DNA of 64,000 nucleotides from DASSUW01 sp963792385. Lineage in GTDB: Bacteria; Actinomycetota; Thermoleophilia; Solirubrobacterales; Solirubrobacteraceae. Below, piece by piece: positions 23,653 through 32,556 of the stretch (position 1 is its first letter; every line of letters begins with the position of its first letter). The notes beneath the pieces were generated by a model. The model searched no databases. It was not told the DNA's origin and was given only the letters and a program-made list of their open reading frames with translations. Position numbers and translations under genes: made by a program. The DNA lies in the NCBI GenBank assembly GCA_963792385.1, contig CAWBVZ010000006.1, forward strand, positions 62,001 to 126,000, in the 5' to 3' direction.

Positions 23653-25079
23653 TGCGCGCCGCGCTGCTCGCGATCGGCCTGCTGCTCACCGCCGCCGCGC
23701 CGGCCGCCGCGGCGCCGGCCCTGGTGAAGATCGGCGATTTCTCGGCTCCGGTGCACGTCGCCTCTCCGCCGAACGACCCGCGCGTGTTCGTGGTCGAGCG
23801 GCGCGGCGTCGTGAAGATCGTCGGCGTCGGCACGTTCCTGGACGTGACCGCGCGCACGGAGAGCGCCTACGAGGAGCGCGGCCTGCTCTCGATCGCCTTC
23901 CCGCCCGACTACGCGACGAGCGGGCGGTTCTATGTCTTCCTGACGGCCAAGTCGCCGCTCGGAGAGCTCCAGGTGCTTGAGTTCCAGCGCTCCGCAGACC
24001 CGAACCGCGCCGACCCGGCCACGGCTCGCCCAGTCCTCACGATCCCCCATGGCTCCGCGGTCAACCACAACGGCGGCCAGCTCCACTTCGGCCCGGACGG
24101 CTATCTCTGGGTAAGCACCGGCGATGGGGCGAACGGCGCCAACGCGCAGAGCGCGAGCTCGCTTCTCGGCAAGATCCTCCGGATCGACGCGCAGACCGGC
24201 GCCGCCGCGCCCGGCAACCCGTCGGCGGGGAGCCGGGTGTGGTCGTCCGGCTTGCGCAACCCGTGGCGGTTCACGTTCGACCGCACGACCGGCGACCTGC
24301 TGATCGGCGACGTCGGCGAGAACACGTGGGAAGAGGTCGAGTGGGCGACCGCCGCCGGCGGCCGGGGCGCCGGCGCGAACTACGGCTGGCCGTGCAACGA
24401 GGGACCCGACGGCTCGCCCACGTGCGGCACGCGGCCCGCCTTCTCGCGCAACCACAGCGCCGGTTACCGGGCGATCGTCGGCGGCTACGTCGTCCGCGAT
24501 CCGGGCCTGCCGACGCTCGCCGGGCGCTACTTGTACGGCGACGCCAACCTCGCGTCGCTGCGGTCCACAACGCTGCCCGGCGACAGCGACCGCGCGGAGC
24601 CGCTCGCCGTGTCAGCGCTGTCCTCGTTCGGCGAAGACGCCTGCGGGCGGCTCTATGCCGCATCGCTCAGTGGGCCGGTCTACCGGATCCAGGACGGCGC
24701 GGCGACGCCGTGCAGCTTCCCGGTGCCCACCGTCCCGCCCGGCACGGACACCACGGCGCCGCGCCTCACGGTTGCGATCGGCGGCCTGAAGACGGCGCTC
24801 AAGCGCCGCCGGCTGCGCCTCACGATGCGCTGCAACGAGGCGTGCCGGACGACGATCACCACCCGGCTGCGTAACGTCCGGCGGCTGAAGACGGCGCGCC
24901 GGCCGCTCGCCTCGAACACGAAGACGGTCGTGCGGCTGAAGCTGAGCAAGACGACCGTCCGCCGGCTGCGGACCGCGCTCCGGCGCCGTGGCGTCGTGCG
25001 CATCAGCGTCTCGGTGCGTGTCACGGACACGGCCGGGAACGCTCGCCGGGTCGTCCGGCGGGCGAAGATCAAGCGCTGA
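23652..25079 (+). CDS. Exported PQQ-dependent sugar dehydrogenase-like beta-propeller
   Basis: A 475-residue exported protein: signal peptide about 1-22 (LLTAAAPAAAAP), then a glucose/sorbosone dehydrogenase (GSDH) propeller, about residues 25-350. Typical segments are VFVVERRGVVKIV, EERGLLSIAFPPDY, HNGGQLHFGPDGYLWVSTGDG, GKILRIDAQ and WSSGLRNPWRFTFDRTTGDLLIGDVGENTWEEV. The last 110 residues form a separate Arg/Lys-rich domain (LSKTTVRRLRTALRRRG, VTDTAGNARRVVRRAKIKR) like the beta-sandwich tails common in this lineage. PQQ and calcium ligands are plausible but not verified; no pqq genes lie in the window. Confidence 0.9.
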   Translation: MRAALLAIGLLLTAAAPAAAAPALVKIGDFSAPVHVASPPNDPRVFVVERRGVVKIVGVGTFLDVTARTESAYEERGLLSIAFPPDYATSGRFYVFLTAKSPLGELQVLEFQRSADPNRADPATARPVLTIPHGSAVNHNGGQLHFGPDGYLWVSTGDGANGANAQSASSLLGKILRIDAQTGAAAPGNPSAGSRVWSSGLRNPWRFTFDRTTGDLLIGDVGENTWEEVEWATAAGGRGAGANYGWPCNEGPDGSPTCGTRPAFSRNHSAGYRAIVGGYVVRDPGLPTLAGRYLYGDANLASLRSTTLPGDSDRAEPLAVSALSSFGEDACGRLYAASLSGPVYRIQDGAATPCSFPVPTVPPGTDTTAPRLTVAIGGLKTALKRRRLRLTMRCNEACRTTITTRLRNVRRLKTARRPLASNTKTVVRLKLSKTTVRRLRTALRRRGVVRISVSVRVTDTAGNARRVVRRAKIKR

Positions 25080-25257
25080 AAAAGGAAACGGCCGTGTGGC
25101 TCATGCCACACGGCCGCTTCAAAGCGAATCCTTCCGCGCCTCCTCCGTGAGCGGGCTGTCAGGCCCGGAATCCGTACGCCCTCCAGACAGCAGTCAATCT
25201 CGCACTACGCCGTCTGGACGACCATAGGACATGCGTCCACGGCGTCCTGGTTCTTAC
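25080..25257 (-). other. Structured intergenic segment, possible small RNA or 3' UTR
   Basis: The 178 bases between two convergent genes are dense in inverted repeats. Reading the minus strand: ACGCCGT...ACGGCGT, a TCCAGAC...GTCTGGA stem (25212-25218 with 25182-25188), CGGGC...GCCCG around 25155, CGCTT...AAGCG and a strong terminator at 25089-25117. No convincing ORF. It may be the 3' end of the FAD-protein transcript or a separate RNA; I cannot assign a class. Confidence 0.35.
25089..25117 (-). terminator. Intrinsic terminator
   Basis: A perfect 12-bp stem, CGGCCGTGTGGC / GCCACACGGCCG, with a four-base loop. Read on the minus strand it is followed by TTTCCTTTTT, so it ends minus-strand transcripts arriving from 26787; read on the plus strand it has no T-run, though it could still help stop the convergent sugar dehydrogenase transcript. 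Confidence 0.88.
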
Positions 25258-26787
25258 TCAGGAAACCGGAGCGTTAGCGAGCGGTTCGCGCATCGCTCGG
25301 GTCTCGGGGGCGCGCTTGTACGGGTGCTCGTCCTTCACGTCTTCCTCGTGGTACGCGGACTCCGCGTTGACCGCCCAGATGTCGTGGTCCGTGCCGTTGG
25401 TGATGTTGTCCACCGCGCGCATGGCCGTGAGCATCGAGTGATCGGAGTTGTTGTACCGGTGGAGGCCGTTGCGGCCGACCTGGATCAGGTTGCCGATGCC
25501 GGACAGCCACTCGCGGATCGAGTCCACGCGCTCGCTGTAGTCGGCGTCGTACATCGGGTAGGCGAGCGGGACGCGGGTCACGTAGCCCTTCTCGACCTTC
25601 GCCGGGTCGACGAGCCCGAGCTGCGCCAGCTCCTGCTTGGCGAGCTCGATGAGATCGTCGTCGGCCATCTCCCACAGGTCGTCGCCGCTGAAGCAGAAGT
25701 ACTCCAGGCCGACGGACGCCTTCGACTGGTCCGGGACCATCCACGGGCTCCACGAGCGGAAGTTCTGGATCCGCCCGACGCGCACGCTCGGATCGTGGAT
25801 GTAGATCCAGTTGTCGGGGAACAGGTCCTCGCCGTCGATGATCAGGGCGACCGTGAGGAAGTCGCGGTAGCGCAGGCCCCGCGCGGCGCCCTGCACCTCG
25901 CCGGAGGCGGCGGCGCCGGCCATGCCGACGGTCGCGCGCAGCGGCAGCGAGGAGATCACGTGGCTGGGCTCGATCCACTCGTCGCCCGCCTCGATCCCGA
26001 CGATCTCGCCGTCGCGGATCTCGAGCTTGGTGACCGGCGTGTTCAGCCGCACCTCACCGCCGGCGGCGATGATCTCGTCGGCCATCGTCTCCCACATCTG
26101 ACCCGGGCCGAAGCGCGGGTAGTGGAACTCGCTGATCAGTGACTTGATCTTGTTGTCGCCGTTGCCGAAGAACGCGGCCTTGGCGGCGGAGAAGAACGAG
26201 AGGCCCTTGATCCGCTGGGCCGCCCACTCCGAGCGCAGCTCGGTCGTCGGCACGCCCCACACCTTCTCGGTGTAGGTCTTGAAGAAGTGCTGGTAGAGCC
26301 GCTTGCCGAAGCGGTTCGAGACCCACTGCTCGAGGTTGTCCTCCTTGCCCTTGGGCGTGATCGCCGCCCACATGTAGGAGAGACCGGAGCGGATCAGCTC
26401 GATCGGGCCGAGCTTCTTGATCACGTCCATGCCGTTGAGCGGGTAGTCGAGGAACTTGCCGTTCCAGAAGATCCGCGACATGCGCGGCCGCTTGAGGAAC
26501 TCCTCGCGCATGACCTCGTGCCAGAGGTCATCGACTTCCTTGGACTTGGTGAAGAAGCGATGGCCACCGAGATCGAACCGGTAGCCGTCACGCACTTCGG
26601 TCTTGGCAATACCGCCGACCTGGTCCTCAGCCTCGAAGACGATGACGGGTCGGCCCTGCCGTGCGAGCAGGTAGCCGGCCGTCAGGCCGGCCGGGCCGCC
26701 GCCGAGGACGGCGACGGGACGGTCGGAGCCACCGCGCTCGAACCGGCGGCGCGGTGTTTCGAAGTCAAGGGTTGACATGGCAGCCAT
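25258..26787 (-). CDS. FAD-dependent protoporphyrinogen-oxidase/UDP-galactopyranose-mutase-like protein
   Basis: A 509-residue flavoprotein with an N-terminal Rossmann motif VAVLGGGPAGLTAGYLLARQGRPVIVFEAEDQVGG (about residues 24-58) and YRFDLGGHRFFTKS, the conserved segment of amine-oxidase-like/UGM-like proteins. The C-terminal part has GNLIQVGRNGLHRYNNSDHSMLTAM, the second FAD contact. Such proteins occur beside polysaccharide and glycosyltransferase genes, but the reaction here is not known. Start ATG 26787 or ATG 26778. It is divergent from the OmpR-type regulator. Confidence 0.85.
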   Translation of the reverse strand: MAAMSTLDFETPRRRFERGGSDRPVAVLGGGPAGLTAGYLLARQGRPVIVFEAEDQVGGIAKTEVRDGYRFDLGGHRFFTKSKEVDDLWHEVMREEFLKRPRMSRIFWNGKFLDYPLNGMDVIKKLGPIELIRSGLSYMWAAITPKGKEDNLEQWVSNRFGKRLYQHFFKTYTEKVWGVPTTELRSEWAAQRIKGLSFFSAAKAAFFGNGDNKIKSLISEFHYPRFGPGQMWETMADEIIAAGGEVRLNTPVTKLEIRDGEIVGIEAGDEWIEPSHVISSLPLRATVGMAGAAASGEVQGAARGLRYRDFLTVALIIDGEDLFPDNWIYIHDPSVRVGRIQNFRSWSPWMVPDQSKASVGLEYFCFSGDDLWEMADDDLIELAKQELAQLGLVDPAKVEKGYVTRVPLAYPMYDADYSERVDSIREWLSGIGNLIQVGRNGLHRYNNSDHSMLTAMRAVDNITNGTDHDIWAVNAESAYHEEDVKDEHPYKRAPETRAMREPLANAPVS

Positions 26788-26887
26788 CCTTCCCCGCCGA
26801 CCCCTGGATTCGACCCTGCCGTTAAGCCCTCCTAACAGCCCTTAATCGGTCGCTGTACCGCTGTTCGGGCGACTAGGCTCTCGTGCG

Positions 26888-27586
26888 GTGCAGACTTCCA
26901 CGACCCTCGAAATCCTCCTGGTGGATGACGACAAGCCCCTGAGAGAGATGCTCACACGGTCTTTCGAGCGCGAGGGCCATCGCGTCACCGCGGTGGCCGA
27001 TGGACACGCTGCGCTGGACGCGGCGGCGAACCGGCCGTTCGACGTCGTGCTGCTCGACGTCGCGCTCGGAGCCGGGCCGACCGGGCACGACGTGGCGCGG
27101 ATGCTGCGCGGCCGCCGCGACGTCGTTCCGATCATCATGCTGACCGCGCTCGACAGCGAGGCCGATGCGGTCCAGGGCCTGGAGTCGGGCGCCGACGACT
27201 ACGTCACCAAGCCGTTCGGGCTCGCCGAGCTGCGCAGCCGCATCCGGGCCGTGCTGCGGCGCGCCCAGGGCCGCGTGGTCGAGGGCAGCCTGCGCGTCGG
27301 GCCGGTGACGCTCGACCAGGACGAGCGCCGCGTGTCGGTCGACGGCACCCCGGTCAAGCTCACCTTCAGCGAGTACGAGCTGCTCGCCCGGCTGATCAGC
27401 CGCCCGGGCCACGCGTTCAACCGCCAGGAGCTGCTGCGCTCGATCTGGGGCGACAGCGCCTACCGCGACCCGCGCGCGATCGACGTCCACATCCGCCACC
27501 TGCGCGAGAAGCTCGAGGCAAAGCCGGAGGAGCCGACGCTGATCCTCACGGTCCCCGGCCGCGGCTATCGCTTCCGGGAGGGCTGA
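26888..27586 (+). CDS. OmpR/PhoB-family response regulator
   Basis: A 232-residue response regulator starting at GTG 26888. The receiver domain has LLVDDDKPL (acidic pair), VVLLDVALG with the phospho-accepting Asp near residue 57, the Thr of MLTALD and the Lys of VTKPFG. The C-terminal winged-helix domain shows VKLTFSEYELLARLISRPGHAFNRQELLRSIWG and DVHIRHLREKLE. It overlaps the partner kinase gene at the ATG/TGA. In its upstream region TTAAG and CTTAA (26822-26826, 26841-26845) form an inverted pair that could be a binding site. Confidence 0.94.
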   Translation: MQTSTTLEILLVDDDKPLREMLTRSFEREGHRVTAVADGHAALDAAANRPFDVVLLDVALGAGPTGHDVARMLRGRRDVVPIIMLTALDSEADAVQGLESGADDYVTKPFGLAELRSRIRAVLRRAQGRVVEGSLRVGPVTLDQDERRVSVDGTPVKLTFSEYELLARLISRPGHAFNRQELLRSIWGDSAYRDPRAIDVHIRHLREKLEAKPEEPTLILTVPGRGYRFREG

Positions 27587-29113
27587 TGGCGCGGATCGTC
27601 CCGCGCGGGCTGCGCGGCCGGCTGCTGGCGGCGTTCATCGTCACCAGCTCGCTGACGCTCGTGGTGGCCGCGACCGTGCTGCTCGGGCCGCTGCAGAACA
27701 AGCTGCGCACGCAGAGCATCGACAACCTGCGCGAGACCGTGCTCGGGGTGCAGCCGCAGTTCGAGGCGGCGCTGCGGCCGAAGATCCCGCCGCCCAAGGC
27801 CAACGAGACGGAGCCGCTGGCTCGGGCCCCGGTCCTGCACCGGATCGCCGAGCTGCGGAAGGCGGCGTTCGAGCTGGGCCAGCGGATCGACGTGCGCGTG
27901 GCGGTCGACGCCGACGACGCCGACGGCGCCAACCCGCCGGACTTCGCGTACGACTCCGATTTCACGCCCGCGACGCCCGACGTCACGCTCGCGGCTCTCC
28001 AGGCCGTGCGCGAGGATCGGACCGTCGTGCGGGTCGAGGGCGACCGCGTCACCGTCGCCGTGCGCCTGTTCAACGGCCCCGAGGGCGCGAACGGCGTGCT
28101 CGTGGCCCAGCGCCAGCTGACGGAGGTGACGGCGGCCGCCGAGCAGGTCCGCAACGCGCTGCTCGCCGCCGCGGCGATCGGCCTGCTGGCGGCGATCGCG
28201 CTCGGCGTGATGTTCTCGAGCACGCTGCTCCGCCGGCTCGCGCGCCTGCGCGCCGTGGCGCTGCGGATCAGCGCCGAGGGCCCGGACGCGCCCGCCCCGC
28301 GCGACAGCGGCCGCGACGAGGTCGGCGACCTCGCCCGCGCGCTGGCGCGCATGCAGGAAGAGCTGCGCCGCCAGGAGGCGGCGCGGCGCTCGTTCGTGTC
28401 GACCGCCTCACACGAGCTGCGGACGCCGCTGACGATGCTCCAGGGCACGATGGAGCTGCTCGAGGAGGACCTGCGCGACGGCGGCGTGGACATCGAGGAC
28501 GCCCAGCTCCAGGTCACCAACGCGCGTCGCGAGCTGCGGCGGCTGTCGGCGCTGGCCGGCGAGCTGCTCGACCTCAGCCGCCTCGACGCCGCCGTGCAGC
28601 TGCGCTCGGAGCCGGTCGAGCTGGGCGAGCTGACGCGCGCGGTGGCGGCCGAGTTCCACCTGCGCGCCCACGAGCGCGACATCGAGCTCGACGCCGTGCA
28701 GCCGGACGACGGCTGCTGGGGCCGCGGCGACCCGGACGCGGTCGCGCGCGTGGTCCGGATCCTGCTCGACAACGCGCTCCGCTACGGGCCGAGCGGCGAG
28801 GCGGTGACGCTCAGCACCAGCTCCTCGCCGGGCCACGTGGCGATCCTCGTCCGCGACCGCGGGCCGGGCATCGCCGCCCGAGGAGCGCGAGCACATCTTC
28901 GAGCGCTTCCACCGTGGCCGCGGCGCCGGAGCCGAGAGCGGCTTCGGGCTCGGCCTGGCGATCGGCCGCGAGCTGGCCGAGCGCATGGGCGGCACGCTGC
29001 AGCTCGCGGACGGCGACCCGCCCGGAGCGTGCTTCGTGCTCACGCTGGCGAGCGCCGATCCCGAGGGCGCGAGCGGCCCGGCCCGCGGCCCGCGGGACAC
29101 CGTCGCCCGTTAA
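27586..29113 (+). pseudogene. Sensor histidine kinase, frameshifted near the ATP-binding domain
   Basis: Partner kinase of the response regulator. From ATG 27586 it has a TM segment (LLAAFIVTSSLTLVVAATVLL), an extracytoplasmic domain, a second TM (LAAAAIGLLAAIALGVMFSS), a HAMP region, the H-box SHELRTPLTMLQG and the N-box RILLDNALRYGPSGE. After DRGPGIA the frame breaks at 28877-28879: a run of three C where two fit. In the next frame the kinase continues correctly as EEREHIFERFHRGRG and GFGLGLAIGREL, ending at TAA 29113. With one base removed it is a normal 508-residue kinase, so a base-calling error is likely. Confidence 0.88.
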
Positions 29114-29117
29114 CGCA

Positions 29118-29507
29118 CTACCGGTTGCAGCCGGGCGGCCACTCCACGTGTTCCTTGCGGCCCTCGGCCTTGGTCGTGCCGACCAGGCACCCGTAGAAGC
29201 GCTTCGTTCCCTCCATGTGGCGCTTGAACATCTTCAGGTGCGCGGAACCGCGGACGATGTTCTCGGCGCCGCAGCTCGGGTCGCAGAGGTTGATGCGCGC
29301 GCGGCCGGAGCCGAACGACTTCTTCCGGCCCCAGTGGCTCCAGTCGATGCTGTAGAGCGTGAGGTCGCTGAACTCGATCCGCTTTGGCTTCGACACCACC
29401 TTGCCGAACGGCGTCTCGTAGTACACCTTGGCCTCCGCCGCGGTCGCGGTCGTCGCCATCGCGATGGCGAGCGCCACGGCTCCCGCCAGGATCAGAGTTC
29501 TCTTCAT
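29118..29507 (-). CDS. Exported small Cys-containing protein, unknown function
   Basis: A 129-residue protein with a signal peptide (MKRTLILAGAVALAIAMATTATAAEA). The mature part is basic, with four Cys (NLCDPSCG, FYGCLVG, WPPGCNR) that could form two disulfides, and a repeated aromatic/charged pattern (YSIDWSHWGRKKSFG). I do not recognise a family. It lies 4 bases from the kinase stop and 21 from the end of the glycosyltransferase gene. Confidence 0.75.
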   Translation of the reverse strand: MKRTLILAGAVALAIAMATTATAAEAKVYYETPFGKVVSKPKRIEFSDLTLYSIDWSHWGRKKSFGSGRARINLCDPSCGAENIVRGSAHLKMFKRHMEGTKRFYGCLVGTTKAEGRKEHVEWPPGCNR

Positions 29508-29528
29508 GGCGCGCAGCTTAGACCGGCG

Positions 29529-31115
29529 CTACTCGCGCGTCTTCACGAACACGGTGGCGTGGACGGCGATCGGCCGCCGGTCGATCGGGAGCTCCGGCTC
29601 GAGCGCGCTGACGGAGAACCGGCTGTCGTTGCTGATGTACTGGCGCCACTCGTCCGATCGCATTCGCACCAGCGAGGTCCATGGCGCGTGCCAGCGGCGT
29701 ACGTCGAAGATGATCGGTGCGACGAGCACGAGCCGCTGGCCCGGCTTGAGCTCGTCGAGCAGCGGCTTCAGATCGCGCTCGGCCGTCGTCGCGCGGAGCC
29801 GCTCCGGGCCGTCGCGCCAGTCGGTGACGCCGGTGTCGCGGAGCGCGCCGGTGAGCGTCGCGAAGCGCACACCCTCCGGCAGGTAGTAGGCGAGCGCGGA
29901 CACCTGCTCGGGCTGCGTCGAGACCACGATGTCGCCGGGCGCGAGGCTGGGCGCGATCGCCTCGGAGACCTCGCGCACGTTGCTCTTGTCGTCCGGCGCG
30001 GTGTCGCCGGCGCCGAGTGCGGCCGCCACCACGAGCGCCACGATGCCGAGACGGCCGGCGTTCGCGAGCCCGCCCGCCACCGTCAGCAGCAGCGGCGCGA
30101 CCCCGATCGCCAGGTACCGAGTAGCCCACGCGGGCGACAGCTGTGAAGCCGCCCACGCGAGCACCACGGTCAGGACCGCCACCGCGAGCAGACACGCCGC
30201 GGCGCGGGCGGCGGGCGTGAGGCGGCCGCCATGGCGGCGGAAGAGCGCGGCCAGGCCCGCTCCGCCCACGAGGAGCAGCGCCACTTGGGCGAACGACCCG
30301 AGCATCCTGCCGGGCGTGGCGAGCAGCGACAGCACGCTCGGGGCCTCCGCCCACGGCGCGCCCGTATGGGCCGCCTGGTAGAGCGTGATCGGGATCCAGG
30401 GCAGGTACAGCACGAGCGCGCCGCCGAAGCCCACCGCCCCGGTGAGCAGGAGGTCGCGGCGCGTCGGACCGGCCGGCGCGCGCACGACCAGGTAGAGCCA
30501 GACGGCGCCGCACGCCGCGCCGAAGAACAACGCCCAGTTGTGCGTGTACAGCAGCGCCGCGAGCGCGACGGCGAAGCCGACCGCCCACGGCCGGCGCCCA
30601 CGCGCATCGGCGTCGGACGCGAACGCACGCGCGAACGTCGCGCTCCCGATCAGCGCGATCAGCGCGGCCAGCGCGTACATCCGCGTCTCCTGCGCGTACT
30701 GGGTCAGGAACGGGTTCGTCGCGGCCAGCACGGCCGCCATCCAGGCCGCGCGCGTGCCGAACAGCGCGTGCCCCGCCCACCACGCCGCCGGGACCATGAG
30801 CACGGCGAACACCACCGACAGCGCGCGCGTGGCCTCCTCCGACGTGCCGGCGACCTGCATCCACAGGTGCAGGAGCAGGTAGTAGAGCGGCGGGGAGCCG
30901 TCGAGCCGGAGCGCGTGTGGGATGTCCCCCAGCGGCCGGTCGGCGATCCCCACCGACAGTCCCTCGTCGATCCAGAAGCCGATGCCGAGCTCGTTGGTAC
31001 GCAGCACCAGCGACAGCAGCATGAGGGCACCGACGCCGGCGAGGACGCCCACCCACCCGCGCGTGATCGCCCGGGTCCGGAGATCCCACGCCGGACGCGA
31101 GGCGTAGGTGGCCAT
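29529..31115 (-). CDS. GT-C membrane glycosyltransferase (GT39/PMT-like)
   Basis: About 528 residues with some ten hydrophobic segments followed by a soluble C-terminal part. FWIDEGLSVGIADRPLGDIPHAL carries the acidic DE pair in the first extracytoplasmic loop of GT-C enzymes, and LDGSPPLYYLLLHLWM is the conserved second motif. QYAQETRMYALAAL is also typical of GT39/ArnT-like proteins. It should use a polyprenyl-phosphate sugar to modify a surface molecule. The open frame reaches 31154, but ATG 31115, 11 bases after the upstream gene's stop, is preferred. Confidence 0.85.
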   Translation of the reverse strand: MATYASRPAWDLRTRAITRGWVGVLAGVGALMLLSLVLRTNELGIGFWIDEGLSVGIADRPLGDIPHALRLDGSPPLYYLLLHLWMQVAGTSEEATRALSVVFAVLMVPAAWWAGHALFGTRAAWMAAVLAATNPFLTQYAQETRMYALAALIALIGSATFARAFASDADARGRRPWAVGFAVALAALLYTHNWALFFGAACGAVWLYLVVRAPAGPTRRDLLLTGAVGFGGALVLYLPWIPITLYQAAHTGAPWAEAPSVLSLLATPGRMLGSFAQVALLLVGGAGLAALFRRHGGRLTPAARAAACLLAVAVLTVVLAWAASQLSPAWATRYLAIGVAPLLLTVAGGLANAGRLGIVALVVAAALGAGDTAPDDKSNVREVSEAIAPSLAPGDIVVSTQPEQVSALAYYLPEGVRFATLTGALRDTGVTDWRDGPERLRATTAERDLKPLLDELKPGQRLVLVAPIIFDVRRWHAPWTSLVRMRSDEWRQYISNDSRFSVSALEPELPIDRRPIAVHATVFVKTRE

Positions 31116-31125
31116 GCGTGTGAGG

Positions 31126-32556
31126 TTACCCGCGGCCACACGAGCTCCCGACAATCCAGCGACTGGTCTTGGTGATCTCGGGATAGCGCGGGTCGACCGA
31201 CAGGCGCGAGCCGCCCTGCGCGAGGGTGGTGCCGGGCCCGAACGGGAAGATGCTGACCTCGTTGCTGTGCAGGTGGAGGTACCACGCGACCGACGGGACC
31301 TGGAACGGCCCGCTGAACACCGCGCCGCACGACTTGATCCGCTCCTCGCCGCCCGCCTTGGCGATCACGGCGCGCAGGTTCGGGCCGTAGAAGTCGGCCT
31401 CCTTGATGACGAGGTCCCAGTCCTCGCGCAACGCCGAATAGTCGTCCGACAGGTAGGGCACCGACGCCGCGATCGCCACCGCGGCCGCCGCGACGGAGGC
31501 GAGCACGCCCCACCGCCGGCGGGCCCCGCGCACCAGCTCGACCCATCCCGCACCGGCGAGCACGCAGATCAGCGCAGCGGGCAGGGCGACGTAGCGCAGG
31601 TTGCCGGCGAAGCCGCCCTGCGTCATCAGCGCGACGGCGACCATCAGAATCGCGGCCATCGCAGCGAGCGCGATCCGCAGCGTGTCGCGGCGCCACAACG
31701 CGACGGCGGTGGCGATCGCCGCGCCGACGTAGACCGGCACCATCAGCACCGTTTCCGACCGCCGGAAGACCTCCACGAACGGGAACGCGGCGAACGCGGC
31801 CGAGTCGGGGTTGGGATCCCGCGCCCGCGACGCCGCGCGCAGCCAGTCGCCGGAGCCGAGGTACTCCGGCAGGAACCACAGCACGAGCGCGAGCGCGCCG
31901 GAGCCGAACACGAGCGCGATCTCCCGCCACGGCGGCGCGCCGTCCCACGCCTGGTAGACGAGCCACAGCCCGTACAGGCCCCAAAACGGCCACACCTCCG
32001 GCCGCAGCAGCGCGGCGGCGAAGCCGAGCAGGAAGGCGTGCGAGCGGCGCCCGTCGAGGTGGCACTCGATCGCCCACAGCACCAGCGCCACCAGCAGGCC
32101 CTCGGAGTTGCCGCGCGCGAAGTTGCGGACGAACTCGTCGGCGAGCACGAGCGACCCGGCGGCGATCACGCCCGCCCACGGCCCCGCCAGCCGCGCGCTG
32201 AGGCGGTAGGCCATCACGAATGCCAGTAGCCCGCCGGCGCGGGCGACGACCAGCCACAGACCGGGCGCCGCGTCGTCCCCGAGCAGGGAGAACGGCGCCG
32301 TGAACATCACCGGCAGTGGCTTCCACGACGGGCCGAGCGTGGTCACGAGGTCGCCGTGGGCGACCTCGCGCCCCCAGATGATCCACGCCCACGGGTCGTA
32401 CGTCGGCGCTGACTCGGTCACCAGTGAGAGGCCGGCGAGCGCCAGGCAGGCGAGCACGAGCACCCACATGCCGACGCGCCCGCGCCCCGCGGTCGCGTGG
32501 CCGCGCGCGGACGCGCGCGCCGGAACGGGCGGCGCGGGGACGGCCGGGGCGGTCAC
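31126..32556 (-). CDS. Predicted multi-TM mannosyltransferase-like protein (GT-C)
   Basis: About 476 residues with ten or so hydrophobic segments (VGMWVLVLACLALAGLSLV opens the series). The first loop has ESAPTYDPWAWIIWGREVAHGD, resembling the DPWAW... motif of GT-C polyprenol-linked transferases, then FVRNFARGNSEGLLVAL and RPEVWPFWGLYGL. A soluble C-terminal part ends ...SRWIVGSSCGRG. The start is GTG 32556, which overlaps the stop of the upstream gene (GTGA). It forms a unit with the next GT-C gene and probably acts on the same glycan. Confidence 0.8.
   Translation of the reverse strand: MTAPAVPAPPVPARASARGHATAGRGRVGMWVLVLACLALAGLSLVTESAPTYDPWAWIIWGREVAHGDLVTTLGPSWKPLPVMFTAPFSLLGDDAAPGLWLVVARAGGLLAFVMAYRLSARLAGPWAGVIAAGSLVLADEFVRNFARGNSEGLLVALVLWAIECHLDGRRSHAFLLGFAAALLRPEVWPFWGLYGLWLVYQAWDGAPPWREIALVFGSGALALVLWFLPEYLGSGDWLRAASRARDPNPDSAAFAAFPFVEVFRRSETVLMVPVYVGAAIATAVALWRRDTLRIALAAMAAILMVAVALMTQGGFAGNLRYVALPAALICVLAGAGWVELVRGARRRWGVLASVAAAAVAIAASVPYLSDDYSALREDWDLVIKEADFYGPNLRAVIAKAGGEERIKSCGAVFSGPFQVPSVAWYLHLHSNEVSIFPFGPGTTLAQGGSRLSVDPRYPEITKTSRWIVGSSCGRG

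Noticed and set aside
24988..25227. A small plus-strand ORF spanning the end of the sugar dehydrogenase gene and the intergenic gap
   Set aside because: No ribosome site, no family, and it crosses the terminator stem.
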